DNA of 64,000 nucleotides from Leptodontidium sp. MPI-SDFR-AT-0119 (Eukaryota > Ascomycota > Leotiomycetes > Helotiales > Leptodontidiaceae), in assembly GCA_020726505.1 (NCBI GenBank), contig JAHLEZ010000015.1, forward strand, positions 1,054,001-1,118,000, read 5' to 3'. A model generated the notes under the pieces. The model did no database searches. It was given only the letters and a program-made list of their open reading frames with translations, and had not been told where the DNA came from. How positions within the stretch are numbered: position 1 is the first letter of the stretch; every line of letters starts with the position of its first letter. The translations under genes and the position numbers were made by a program. This document shows, piece by piece, positions 22,550 to 35,123 of this stretch.

Positions 22550-23819
22550 TCATCTCGGTGGTGTATATCCTGGAGATTCTCGTTTGTACACGTACGCTGT
22601 GATGATATATTAGTAAAGCTCGGGTAGGTATCAGAGGGTGGGAGGGTGATGACTTACGCTGACCCTTCTGCAGCCCAGCAAGACCCGACCTCTCCATCAT
22701 ATCGGAGAATGTGGTCTGATGGCTATCTCTCATATTGGGCATCCTCGGAGGGGCTAATCCAATTCCACTTCCATTCACGTTCCCATTTCCACGCTCCCTC
22801 TCCCTCAACGAACTCGCCGTATCGCCATCTGCGAAAATATTGATATCCTCAAAGCTCGGCTCGCGCTGCAGAGGCGGAGTCACAGGCCTGTTGTTCTGTG
22901 CCATAGGTCTCTGCACATTCAAAGGCAGAGGTGGATCGAGTTGTGGGCTTTGTCCTGTGGAATTCGGAGTTTTCCGGAAAATGGATTTCATTCGCTGGAC
23001 GGTATGTCGCCGCTCGGGAGTGCTTGCTACCATTGTGGACGGTGTCTGGGGCGGTTTTCGTAGGAAGTCCGTTCTCATGTCGCTGCTGGGTTGGGGGTCG
23101 GAGATGTTGCCGAAGGAAGAGCCGCTGCGTCTTCGAGCTGCTTTTCGCCGACGTGAACCTAGGATGCAGACGCCTGCTATCGAGAGCAGGATTCCTGCTG
23201 CCAGGCCTGGGAAGAAACCTGCGAGAACGGCTGTCGTTGGGAACTTGTTGCAGGCTGGAGTGATTACTACAGGGGTGTTTGTCGAGGGCGATGAGGACGA
23301 GGTTGAAGTTGGAGCTGACGAGGGGTTTGTCGATCTAGTGGTTGAAGATGCTGGGGAGCTGGCACCGGAGTTTGATGAAGGTGCTGCTGCTGGACTCGGT
23401 ACGGCTTTCTGATCTGCATTCATAACGCAGTTCCCTGCGTCGTTGCAACTGTAACCATGGGGACAACACGCAGTTCCACAAGAGGGCAACGGTACATTCA
23501 GGGCTGTCGTTTTGAGTGTATTATCCTTGTTTTCCGTAACATTCTGCGCATCGAGCCCGCAAACGATAGGCTTGATTATACTGCAGTTGCTACCGTTTGG
23601 ACAACAAAGAACGGTCGTATTACCAGCAAGTGGTATGCATACTGAGGTAGCGGGGCAACAGAAGTTGTCCGGTACACCTGCTTGAGGACAGTGATTGTAG
23701 GTTGTCTCTGGGCAAGTTGCGTCTCGCTCGAAGAGGGTACCCGGGGATCGTGCAGTGACAGAGGTGGCGAGGAACATTGCCGCAAGTAGCGCATGCCCGC
23801 TGACTAGAGGTCCTCTCAT
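22550..23819 (-). CDS. Cysteine-rich single-pass surface protein with long cytoplasmic tail, 402 residues
   Basis: Two exons on the minus strand: 22658-23819 and a 47-nt last exon at 22550-22596, joined by a 61-nt intron (GTAAGT to ATCACAG). I chose the ATG at 23819, not one ten codons upstream, because it gives a clean signal peptide (MRGPLVSGHALLAAMFLATS). Residues about 36-131 form an extracellular region with around 15 cysteines, including FCCPATSVC, LCCPNGSNC and ACCPHGYSC. This CCPxGxxC pattern resembles granulin-like repeats. A Ser/Thr/Pro-rich stalk follows (140-190), then one membrane segment (196-220), an Arg/Lys stop (GSRRRKAARRR) and a roughly 180-residue tail ending PYVYKRESPGYTPPR. 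The plan recalls fungal wall-stress sensors, but it lacks a WSC domain. The short last exon supplies the tail end. Function unknown. Confidence 0.82.
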
Positions 23820-26800
23820 CGCAGTTACACAGAGAGATGATGTTCCCAAGAGAAATGTCGTGAGTATGGCAGAGTTCTCAAACTGTATGAAAGTATAAAG
23901 GGGGGTCTGAATGAAGCAATAACAGGAAACGTGTTGATGATGTAGGAGTAGTCAACTGTGAATCCACGGAAGTTCGAGTTTGAGTCAATGACTGTTGAGA
24001 GGGGTATATACTCGGGTTATTCAACAAAGAAACAAAAGTCGAGGAAACAAAAGTCATAATGAGGGCCACAGAAACGGCGGCCGGTTTTTAACCAGATCAC
24101 CTTCTTTGTCCCTACCTGATTATCCACCTACCTTTCGTCATCGGCTTCGGTCGATAGCGGTAAATCTCGAACGGCATTGCATGCTGCCTGGTCCAGAGGT
24201 CTTCGCGCGTCGACCGTGTTTCTTCGAATAGCTTCTGTAGTGCTAGAATAGGTACAGCTTAACTGCATGGGCGGTTCGAGGGGCCATATTGTTCATAGGA
24301 TGAAGATGGGCGCTTTGGGTAGACCGACAGAAGTGAGGCGGAGCAGTCTCTGTCTTGCTCTGACTCTGTCAATCGAGTGGTGTTCAGCGCTTCAAGGTGC
24401 TTCAAGAATACACGTTGAGATGAAACACTGAGCTTGTGGAAATGATTGGATGAGGCGAAAATTGACGCTTGATTAGGCGCCGGGTTTACATTCAAGCGCG
24501 CAGGTCACCTGAGCAGCTTAGTAGAGATATTCCAGTCCCTTTCCTGCTGGCACAGAAGTGGTAGATTATCGCTTGATGCCTGAGTGATGGAAGCTCTGAG
24601 CAGACTGGGGTCGGAGGGACAGCTTGGGCTCAGAAAAAAGAATTGTGCAGGAGACTCAGGTGACCATGCTCCTCTCGTCCAATCAGATAGCGCAGACCAG
24701 AGAAACACCACAACCCGTAAAAATCAGGGAAATGGAAGCTACTGAGGAATCTAATTAGAATTAAACACGGCCCAGTCCGCGATCTAAGACTTCTAGTCTG
24801 ATTCCTAAAAGGACAGGATACTTTGAGGCGAACTAGTGGATCCCCAAGTAGAACTGTGCCTTTTGCAATTACAGTAGAGGCTCCAACCAGATGACAGGAC
24901 AGGGCAGGGTCAGCACCAAATACTGTAGACGAAAGAAAAGAAATATCCAACTTCTAGAACCGAAGAAGGACACCAATAAAACGTGCAAAGCCAACTCGCC
25001 CAGCATAACAGGGTACACTACGGAGATCACTTGGTCCAGAGCATCTTTGAGCCGCGAATAAGAAGCGCAACAGCAGGTAGGTACGTAGACTTTCGTCCGC
25101 AGCAAATAGTCACAAGACTGTCAGTCAGTCAGTTAGAATTAGTTAGTCATTTGGTGTTGGTCGTACCCAGCCAGGTACGATCGATAAACTGACTGGTACG
25201 GAGGTACTTCCTTCTCATTCCTGTTGGCGGCGTGCGGCGATTTGCTGCCCAACGGAGAGCCGTACAACACCAGCTGAACTCTTCCACTTCCACTCTTCAC
25301 TCACTCACGATACTCATTCTCAAGTCATGGCCGGCCTGGTCATCTTCGGGAACGTCCTTCCTCATCCAGTCATGCCCGTTCCTGGCGGGCAATCACAAGT
25401 CACACGCGGATGAGGCGACATGACGGGGGAGGGACAGACGTGGAGAACGGAATAGAGTAGATCCATCCATCCACCTGCATGGACACCGCTCATCGGTCGT
25501 AACTTACCTGCACGTCCAGTCCAGTAGAGTAGAGTACAGCTGGATGGATGCAATGCGCAAGAATCCGCTCATCACGAAAAAACAAGGAACTGGAAGCAGG
25601 AGCGGGAAGCAAGGAGTGGATCGGGATCGACTGTGAGGCGGCCGGACAGGTGATCTGATCTGATCTGATCTGTGGATCCCCGTCTTCTTTCACGGAAAAG
25701 AGAAGGCGGTCGGGATGGAGGTGGCTGGGTTGCATGCATTGCACGCATTATTCTGCGCATGTCCGGGTACCGCCGGGATTCCGTTCCTTGGAGATCATGC
25801 CAAAAGTTGCGCCAGGTCCCCAAGAAACTCGAGGATAATCAGCTGGCAAGTCAGTCGGCGAGGTGAGAATCGTGAGGTTGAAGATATAAAACTGCCCGAG
25901 AGTGAGGATTTAGTGTCCGTTCTGTACCGATGCGATGTGCAACAAAGGTTGCGTAGGTAAGGTAAGGAAATGTACGGCAAGGGAGGGTCAGTACGTTGAG
26001 TGTTGGGAGACCGGTGCGGGTGCGGATGGGATGAGAGTTAGAGCTCGCGAGTCGTGAGATGGGTGGTAGCGTTGCGTTTCCATTCTTCCACCTCGGGTTG
26101 TGCAAATAGGGGTGGATCACGTGTGTTTAATATTCGGAAAACGTTTCCCATGTCGTGGATGGGTGTACAGTGCAAGCAAGAACCACAACGTCTCTCGGGT
26201 TACTCGTGGCTGTAAATGGCATTGGGATGGATTGAATTCTATAGGCGAGAGTTGCTGATCGCGAGCTGGAGTCTCACAAGCACGTTTCAGTATCACAACA
26301 TGTAAAGGTAGGAAGGGTTGCATGTATCAACAGATTCAAACAGACAATGATTTTTTTTTCAACTTCTTTGATTCAATCAATCCAAGTCACGCAAAAGCGT
26401 TGCACAAATGACTAACGCAGATGCAGTAACCTAGACCCTAGAATGCTAAACCCTAGTCCCCCAACTCATTATCCCTAAATCGGAGGAGCAGTGCTCAACT
26501 CCCTTCCCTTCCTTTCCCAAGTCCTATGCAGTGCCTCTCCTCTCAGAATCCTCGAGACATGCTTCTCCTTCTTCCCCTTTTCAACCCCCCTCCTTCTGTA
26601 GAACGTAAAGTCGCAGGTAATCTAGAACCAGCCCTATAGGCCCATCTAGGGTTCCCTTCCATACGTCTTGCATGCACCACCAAACCCAATGAATACCCAT
26701 TCCCATATCCCCCCTTTCCAAACCGCTCCGATCCCGATTTCCCCTTTCCCAAAAGCAATGGAGGCAAAACAAATGTAAACAAACCCATCCGAAACGCCGT

Positions 26801-27347
26801 TGCTGTGGGTATGCCAACAAAAAAAAAATATGTATATGTAAATGCCTGCTTGCTTGTGAAGAGTTGTGCGTCAAAGGTATCGAATGATCGATACAGTTAG
26901 TGACGTTGTTGAAGTGTAGGAAATGGTCCATCGTCCCAGTCGTCCGTCCGGCATCCTGCCATATTTCCTTCCCTTTCCCATCCCCATCCCGTCCTGTCCT
27001 ATCCCACCCCGAATCCGTTCCCACCCAGATCAAATCCTTGATCTCCATGCGTATCATCATCCCATTCATCATGAATCCTCGAGCCCATTAAGTCTGGAGG
27101 TATTCCAGCATAGCTCGGACAATTTCCCACCTCGTCAACCCCCCAAATCCCAAAAATGCGAACCAAATCGTCTCCGGGACTTTGTATCATGGGGCGCTCG
27201 ACGTCCGAGGTGACGTGGAAGAAAACTTGAGATCCGGTACACCGTACCAGCATCCACAAGCAACACACACTGCAGAATGTAAAGTTTTTCAGGCAACCTT
27301 TTGTTCCAAAAACCAGTCGGAAGGTTCCCCAGGCCGGGATATAATTT
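23820..27347. other. Gene desert of 3.5 kb
   Basis: No gene is supported. The left end is the promoter of the surface-protein gene at 23819 (minus). The right end is the 3' flank of the Zn2Cys6 gene. Short tandem tracts occur, including TGATC at 25651 and CAGT near 25120. Open frames are all below about 165 codons, overlap each other in several frames and have no recognisable domain. Confidence 0.45.
25651..25670. repeat. (TGATC)4 microsatellite
   Basis: Four perfect TGATC copies in intergenic DNA, followed by a partial unit (TG). Confidence 0.9.
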
Positions 27348-29459
27348 CTAGATCAACAAGAAATCCCAGCCCTTCATCTGCATCACGTCTCGCCAGGAGA
27401 CGTAATGTGCTTCTCCACCACCTGGACTGAAGCGCCCGTCAACGTGTCCCCATACCTCCCTCAGGAGGCATGAGACGCGGCCGAAGCTGCCGAAGTTTGC
27501 GAGATCGCCGAGGGCAGTGAGGCGCTCCTCGAAGAAAGATCGGAATGGCGAGTCGGCTGTGCTGACTGATCCGCCAATGAGATATACCCAGACGAGACTG
27601 CGGTCGAAACCGAGTTGTCCTGAAGGGATGAACTCAAGAACTTGAGTGAGCTTGGAAACGAGACCGACACAGCTCGCTTGGCTGGGAGTGAATCCGGGAA
27701 CGAGGCTGCACAAGTAGATCCGTGCAGCGATTCGGAACGCAGCTGTCATGTTCTTGCTCAATTGCTTGGGGCTTAAAACACCGTTTGCGTTGTATGGGAT
27801 CTTTGGTCCAGGGTCGCCGATTTCAGTAAGGCCGATTTGATCGCCAAGTGCGTGCACATGTTGGCAGAGTTGGATGTCATCCATACCATCCTTCTTCAGA
27901 GCCTCTAAGCAGGCGATCTCAGAAATCAAGTACATAACTCGGTCTTCGCAACCCATAAGCTCGCGTAGTCCGAGGGAAGAGTTTGTTGACGATAGGTGCT
28001 TCTCCCGGTATGTGTGCGCGAAGGTTGGAGCGCGGCCTTGAATGGTGGAACCAAGAATGTCGATCCAGGCGGTGAGGGTCATGTTGAACTGGATGAGATC
28101 ATGGGACTCTGAAACCATTCGGTTCAGCTCAAGTTTTTGGACAAGCGAGATCGCAGCTTGGAAATGTTGGTGCCACGGAATATCGGGTAGCGAATCATCA
28201 TACCGGCCGACTGAAGTCTGGAAGAAAATCATGCCGAGGGTTGCCTCCAAAATCGATGAGTGGTCTGTGTCCCGGTTGAGTGCCTCGCAAAGCTCTGAAA
28301 TCGTCGCATATCGGTGGCGCATGATGTCGTTGTCGATCTGTTCCCCCTGAATGTTCATGGTGGCTTTGCAGTGCTGCGCCGCGATGCTCAAACAGCAGTG
28401 AAGGTAGCACTTGTTGCTTTGGAGAGCAGGAAGCACGTAATCTGTTCGCGCAGATCCATGTTGGTTTGTCTCGAGGATTGGGAAGACCGTGGGGAGGACA
28501 TCCGAAATGAAGTGGTCAAGCAGTCTTTGATCACCCTCGTCAAGCTCAATGGCAACTTGGCGGACGCTTGAAGGTGGGCCATGCGAGAAATCAAAAAGGT
28601 TGGTATTCAGGGTTTCCTCGGCCATGGATTCTCTCCGCTCACTGTAGGATCCTTCCCAGTCATTGTCAACTGGAAAAGATGGGAGCATTGCCTCGGGAGG
28701 TGGCGGTGGGTGGTAAGTGCTGAATGTCGATATTGTCGATTCGCGGCGGGTGGGAATATCATTGACAAACATTTGTCTTTCGGTCTTGACGTCAACTTCG
28801 TATGGGGAATAATCTGGATATAATGCGTATTGTGAATGTGATGTGTGCATTTGCGCGTTGTATGCTGTGTAGTCTGCAATGTGCGGCGGCGCATTGAAAT
28901 CGAAGAGAGATAATTGCGAGTCGATGGAAGCTGACCGAGTGCGATCAAGAGGATCGGAGAATGTTGCAGATGTTGGAAGAGAATGCGACAATCCAGGAGG
29001 AGTTTCTGAGCCAGGCGTCATGACTTGGTTTGTTGCCGAAGAGGTGGTCTTCTCCGTCAACTTCTTCCGCTTAATGATCATCTTGATGTTGTCTTTCTGC
29101 ATCCGCCGTTGGTCATTGTTGCTCCACCACATGGGTCTCTTGTATTCGCAGCGGAGTCCGAGATGTTTGCAAGCAGTGCAGGCCGGTGAGCCTTCATCGC
29201 ACTTCTTTCTTCGTAGTCTGCAGGTGTAGCAACCTTCAAGTGGAAGTCAGCACTCAGCACATGCCAGTAAACGACAGCAAGGAAAGATGACCGGAGTTAG
29301 AGAAAAATCCCACAAACCTGTTCTTGATCTTCGATGCATTTGCATTTTTCCTTTAGGAGTAGTGTTTGCCTTTGGAGCCGGCTTTGGCTTTGGTTGAGAG
29401 ACCGCCATTGCGACGTTCGATCTGCCCGTGAACTGAGGTTGGGGGGGTTGTGTTGACAT
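27348..29459 (-). CDS. Zn2Cys6 transcription factor, 675 residues
   Basis: Two exons on the minus strand: 29318-29459 and 27348-29233. The intron (GTTTGT to CTTGAAG) lies just before the first zinc-binding Cys and rebuilds Gly48. The zinc cluster has Cys at residues 49, 52, 59, 66, 69 and 76 (CX2CX6CX6CX2CX6C), seen as GCYTCRLRRKKCDEG and CTACKHLGLRCEYKRP. A basic segment follows (IIKRKKLTEK). From about residue 283 a helical regulatory region starts with LLDHFISDVLPTVFPILETN, the usual opening of the fungal-specific factor domain 2. Such proteins bind CGG-containing DNA sites and regulate metabolism, efflux or development; the target here is unknown. The start ATG at 29459 is the first in-frame ATG, with a proline/lysine-rich N-terminus. 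The gene is isolated between two long non-coding stretches. Confidence 0.9.
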
Positions 29460-32400
29460 TTGTACCTGGCAGGCAAATGGTGGGGGCAGGGCCAAGCGGA
29501 TCGGGTCTAAGTGCTATATTGCAGTGATGGGAGACCAGGATATGCCGAGTTGATAATTGGCGAGACCAGGGACCGATTAAATTATTAATGAGTGACGGTC
29601 AAAGCAAGTCCAGCTTAACTTTGATATGGATACACGATCGAGACGATGGGGAGGTAGATGGGTGTTGGAGGGCGGAGATGAAGAGGAAGGACGACGACGA
29701 GGGACAGGTACACACTGATGGCCTTCAACTCTCGTAGCGTTGCAAGAAGATGAAGCTGTGTGTTGGTTCATATATGAGAGTATTGCAAGATGCAGCTCAA
29801 GCCTCGAGCATCCAGAAGATCTATTTCTGGACATCCAATTGCGATGGACTGCTATTCCGGCCCAGCCAACATCCACCGATGGCTACATTGGCTGGACTAG
29901 CTGGGTCAGTACTCCAGTCCATATGCACACGTGCGGCTAGTCGAGGATGGGTGTTCATATGGAATCAATGAGGGCGGGCTAAGGCAAGGGGGCATGTATG
30001 GCTTCCGTCTAGGAGATGCTGGACAGAAACCGGGCATCAGCCAACGAGAGACCAGTTGCTGCAGGTCGAGTATCCGCGGGCAGAACAGAGTAAGCTGGTT
30101 GGATCCATTTCGGGCAGCACACCAAGGACCAGAATATTGTGTGCAGGGGTGGCAGCTGGAAGTAGTGGTGGTCAGCCAGTAGTAGTGGGGAAAAGGCAAA
30201 GGCAGGGCAGAGAGGAGGAGGAGGAGGATGGGACGATGACCAGTCCTATTTTCGCGAGGCGCCTCATGCAGTCCATACCTCTAGCACTACCTTACCAACC
30301 ACAGCACTGCATGGCTCAACCGCCCCGCCCCCGTCTGCTTGTGCGTCTCTTTGTTGGATGTCCCCTGGCTGTACTACAGTGCAATGCAGTACTACATACG
30401 GGAAAAGCCCTTAATCCGTCAAGGTTGCTTATAGCAGAGGGGAGGTTACTGCAGGACAGTACAGTACAGTAGTCCAGTACGGGGTAAATTTAGTAGTAAC
30501 TGAGGTAGCTTAGTGTAGCCTCACACACTCCCACTTACAGATAGATGGATGGACGGACGATTCAAGTCTTACGAACCAGATCGGCTGCCGGTGGTTTCTT
30601 GCTCGTCCTCGTTCCCGCCCCCTGCTCTTACCCTACCCTTGCCCATGCCCCCCTCCCGACCTTCATGGTCTATGCTTCCTGCAGGGCAACATGCAGCTCG
30701 ATAGCTACCCTTGTTCCCTTGTTCCCTGTTCTCTGTTCCCTTGCCATGTCGGCTGTCAATCAATTCGTCTTACTTACCTGCATATCCGCCAAAAGCTCCC
30801 TCCTAGGAAGACCGGATATCCGCTGCAGAAGCTTCTCCTCGAGCTTCGTCTCCAGAGCACCCTCGTCCTGCCCGCCTGTCTGCCTGTACAGCATTCAGTC
30901 CAGTAGTAGCAACAAAGCTAGCTGTCGCTCGTCGATCTCCCTTCCGATCAGCCGGCAAAACCTCTGTGCGGCAGGAATGAGGATTTAGGGGGCAGTAGGG
31001 CATGAAAGCGTTAGGCTTTCTCTCCGAGTCAACTAGGTAACTAACCTGTCTGCCTAGGTAAATTCAAATTTGCTCTACTCAGCGCAATAATGCTAGACTC
31101 ACTGGGTGTGGAGATGGGGAATCTCGAGTCTCGAGTCTCCCACCACTGACAGTCGTCAACAAGCGAAGTCGGCGGTGAGAGGTCGCCTCACGCTCGCTCC
31201 TCAGTCAGTCGGAACAAAGCCAATGTTCCCAATATGTCTCTCCCAATAGGGCAGGGCAGGGCGAATAATCTTGACTCTTTTTTTCGTCGAATCGTGTATG
31301 CGATCGGGTTGTGTAGCGCCAAAAGGCGGTCTGGTCGAGATTGGCCGAGCAGTTCGACCAGTCAGTGATGCTCATCTGAACAAGTTTTTCCCTCTCCTTC
31401 CCAATAAAGTGAGTCTTTTTCGGATTTGATCTAGACCGGGGGGAACAATGGACCAGGGATTGCAGCCACCATCCGCATGGCTGTCCGCTCCGCTCCGCTC
31501 CAGAAAAGACAAAAGACACGGCGATGGCTGGCATGGCGGGCAGGGCTGGCAGCAAGAGAAGGGTGTGGCATCGCGTGATGGGCGGGTGGTTGGATGGCAT
31601 TCAAGCGACGTTGAAAAAGAGGATGTGACTTGCGCACCAGCCTGCATTAGCTCCTTTCTCTGCGGACGCTCCCGTCCAGTTAATCCAAATTGACAGGGAA
31701 TACCAGGAAGCCCCTGCTCTGGCCCTTGCTCTTAGTCCTGCCAATCATGCCGCCATGAGGCCTGTGAGCTATTGCGGAGAAACAGCTTAGCTGCATGATG
31801 CTAAAGGGAATCCCGGCACCTGCATAATCTGTGATAACGATCTTTCTTGCAGGAGATGCAAGACAAGACTCAGATGAGAGACAGCAAATTAACCTATTTA
31901 AAGAAACATAATTGTTCCCGATGCGGAACCGTTTGCCGTCATTTTTCGAACTATTGAATGCTAATTTTGTCCCCTTTCCCAGCGCCAAAAGGTGTGATGT
32001 GTGTGATCTGTTGGAACAATAACCGCCCAATGCAGTTCTATTTTGGATCATTATCCAACAATCTGGTCATCGAGGGACAAACTAATTAGTTGCATTTCCA
32101 AAAGCCTGTCCTGTCTCTCCTCTCCATCCTCCCTCCTCCACCCCCACATTATTGTTCGCTTTCCATTTTGCTTCTGACAGAAGTGGGTGGGTTCGGAGTA
32201 GGGAAAGGTAAATTACAGGGAGCTGGCCAGCTTGGCTCCCTCGGCAGCATGCGAGCGTCGCGACCCTGGACCATAAACAATTCTTATCATGAGCATCTTA
32301 TCCACCATGCCGAGAGTGAAGAAAATGATGCTTTGAGTTTTCCTTGCCGAACTGAGCGATTACTCATTTTACGAATGTGCGGATCATGAGCAGGAGCAGG

Positions 32401-32995
32401 AGCAGGATCAAGCCTGAACACGGCCAGGATAGAGAGGTTATGTCACTGTGATATGGAGCAGGTCGAGTGCCGGACAGGGGGGCCTTTTTCTCGTTTAATG
32501 ATCCCTCAAATGATATAGTGCACAGGCTAGGGCCATATTCAGTAAACTTAAGCTTGAGAAGAGCGGAGAAGCCTTGCTTAGCAAAGCAACCGAAATCATC
32601 GTCGCTTGATGATACTTGATGCTTGATCATTTGAGGGCTTGATGGCTTTTGATGGCTTTGATGGCTTGACTTGAGTTCGCTTGAGTCGCTTGACGAGCAA
32701 AATGCGAAAATGCGACATCATCTCATCTCCCGCTCGTTAAAGAATTCCCAAAGGAAACAGCAAAAGACAAGGCATAAAAACCGCATCTCATCTCGAATGC
32801 GATTGATCGGGTTGACACTAGTCAGTCAATCAATCAGTCATTCAGCCATTCGTTCATTCGGTTCGAGAACTTCGATATCGGGTGCTATGCTGCCAGCTGC
32901 GACCTCCCGTTTTTCTCCACAGAATCCACACCGTTGCCGGGGTGGGTTTCTTGCGTGCTGAAGAATCTTGGTTCTAGCGTGGCGATTCGGTGTCG
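29460..32995. other. Gene desert of 3.5 kb upstream of the Zn2Cys6 gene
   Basis: No gene is supported. It contains the promoter of the Zn2Cys6 regulator and several simple tracts: ACAGTACAGTACAGTA near 30460, CTCGAGT repeats near 31127, and TTGATGGCTT repeats near 32635-32660. A C/T-rich 147-codon open frame at 30545-30988 is probably chance. Long upstream regions are frequent for fungal regulators. Confidence 0.45.
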
Positions 32996-33505
32996 TCAAA
33001 ACTTAGACGTATCTGAGGCATATCGTGATACCCACCATTCCTCCCCAAGACCATGCCATTGTCTCTTCCACGCCTCGTACTCGTGGACCTGTACAGCCTC
33101 CGTGGAGTAAATCTGATCTGTCTCTTCTCTTGTAGCAATTCGCAAGGAATCTCGCATCAAATTCCAGTCACCTGAGTCTTGTGTGAGTGCTTTCGGCACA
33201 GCAATTGGCCAGCTCCATCCTGAGACCTTGAAGAAGCCCGTTATTAAAACCCTCTCGGTCAAACACTCAACGAGACAGCTCCCCGCCGTACCGCATGAGA
33301 GGACCCATCAAAAAATTGCAATTGTCGAGAATGGTGGAGCTTCTTCTCAACGGTCAGTCTGTATCCAATGCTTCCTATATTCGGCAAGAGACGGCCCAGT
33401 GTTTCTTCTGTCACGCGGGACTTTTCAGCTCCCTGAAATCCTACCATTCATTGACAGAGGATCTTGCTTCATGACCGGCCGGAGAATATTCGCGCAGCTG
33501 GACAT
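32996..33505 (-). CDS. Small three-exon gene candidate, 124 residues, no recognised family
   Basis: A minus-strand model joins 33445-33505, 33292-33374 and 32996-33226 over introns of 70 nt (GTAGGA to ATATAG) and 65 nt (GTACGG to TTCAAG). Both junctions keep the frame, and the terminal exon is the most coding-like. The protein starts MSSCANILRPVMKQDPLSM and continues with YRLTVEKKLHHSRQLQFFDG. It ends with a Trp-rich segment containing GWSWPIAVPKALTQDSGDWN, QVHEYEAWKRQWHGLGEEWW and VSRYASDTSK. There is no signal peptide or membrane segment. The last exon has the amino-acid balance of a folded globular protein, unlike the chance frames around it. I cannot assign a family. It could also be the remnant of a larger gene. 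Confidence 0.42.
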
Positions 33506-35123
33506 TGTTTAATTTGATTGTTCTAGGTTTCAATTGAACAATTGGAGTGAGTTCTCTGAGATGATCGATCGGAAGTTGAGACACCCATGGCGGCGCAAGG
33601 TATACCAAGTAAATAATTACAAAGACACTGAAGCGGGGTTGTTTTTGTGTACCATCCGCATTTAGTGTTCCTTGTGATTGATTGATATGCGAGATGGGTG
33701 GTGATAGTGATCTTGAAAGCGGTGCAACCTGGGCATAAAGCTCCCTAGGAGGGGTTGGTCCGGCTTCGCTTCTTGCATTTCCAGGAACGCCACGAGCAGC
33801 CACACACCAGGATTGGGGGCGGGATTGTGCAGGACGGGAAGAGGAATCCTAGGGATTTCATTATGGTTTTGGCTGATTTGATCCTTGAAATATCAGAGTG
33901 AACGAACATTCGCGAAGACGTGCATCTCCGTACATCGTATCTCTCTTATGCAGCACATCACTTTTTATCATCTCATCCCTCGAACGCACGCACGTACAGT
34001 ACAGCCGTTGGATAATACGGGATTGGAAATCTCAGATGAACCACCTTCGCACGCACAATCACCTTGCACTCACTTGCAGGATCACCACTGTCAATCCCAG
34101 AGCTAAGCAATGGTACCCCGTCGCTGTTGTTGAGATATCCGACCCCCCTAGACCCCAGATCTCTCACCAAAATGTCCCTCCCTCCTAGCCCCCGACATTC
34201 TTGACCCCATCCATCCATTTCTTAGAGATATGGAAGTAGCCGATCCCTTCCTCCCGTCCTCCCTCCCTTTCCTTCTCCGCAAGCTGTGTAGGTTACAGGC
34301 TATCGGCCCGCTCCCTCTTATTCACGACTCGCAAGAAAAGGGGTTCTCGAGTTCTGAGGCCATCTTCACAGCATCATTGGTCGTGAGTTAGTAAACATTA
34401 GATTTCTCCTCTCTCTAGCGGACACATCGCCCAACTCGTCCCGTAGCAACCATGCCGGTCTAGCTCGACGAAGAAATCTAGATCTCGCTGAGTAGACGAA
34501 TCGTAGCGAGCGGCCGGGTTCTGACAGAAGTGAGGTGGGCGCGTAAAATCTATTCCCGTACCCAATCACAGTATATCCTCCAGCATCCGCGAAAAATCCA
34601 TGAGTTTTCCGGCCCCCTCATTGGGCATCCTGCAGTCTTGTGCCTCGCCTGCAGCAGCCTTCCTCTTACTGGTCGTTGCTGCATCGTGGGGTCGTTTCTG
34701 TCTGCACCGACAACCGAACGACCGCTTCTCCAGCCAACGGTGAAGGAAGCCGCTCGAAGCAAGTCAAGAATAGTCACACAGTCACCTCATGCAGTGCAGA
34801 ACAATGAGCACAGGTCACAATGCAGACGTCCTGTACTGGCATCATGCTGGCCATTGGCGCTTTGACGACGAAAGCCCATGATATCGAGGGCGGTTGAACT
34901 CAATACATATACTCGAGCAAGCGCCGGCATCTTCAACGGCTTCTTTCTTGATGTTTCTGACTTTTTGCGCCCGTACCACTTTTGATTGTCTGCGATTTCC
35001 TAACACACTGTCATACTGTAATCAACCATCCTCAGCATAAACTAGAAAGTTGACCGGCAACGGCAAAAGCTAGCATTCTAGCAAATACCCTCACTGAAGA
35101 TACCCAACCACATATCAGGCACG
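33506..35123. other. Intergenic, promoter and leader of the SAM-PH gene
   Basis: No gene is supported in this 1.6 kb. C/T-rich patches on the plus strand (34200-34330) and an AAC/CA-rich end just before the ATG at 35124 fit a fungal promoter and leader. Short open frames on both strands have no domains. Confidence 0.45.

Noticed and set aside
30545..30988. 147-codon plus-strand open frame
   Set aside because: C/T-rich DNA with Ser/Pro/Cys composition, no domain and no splice context; a result of base composition.
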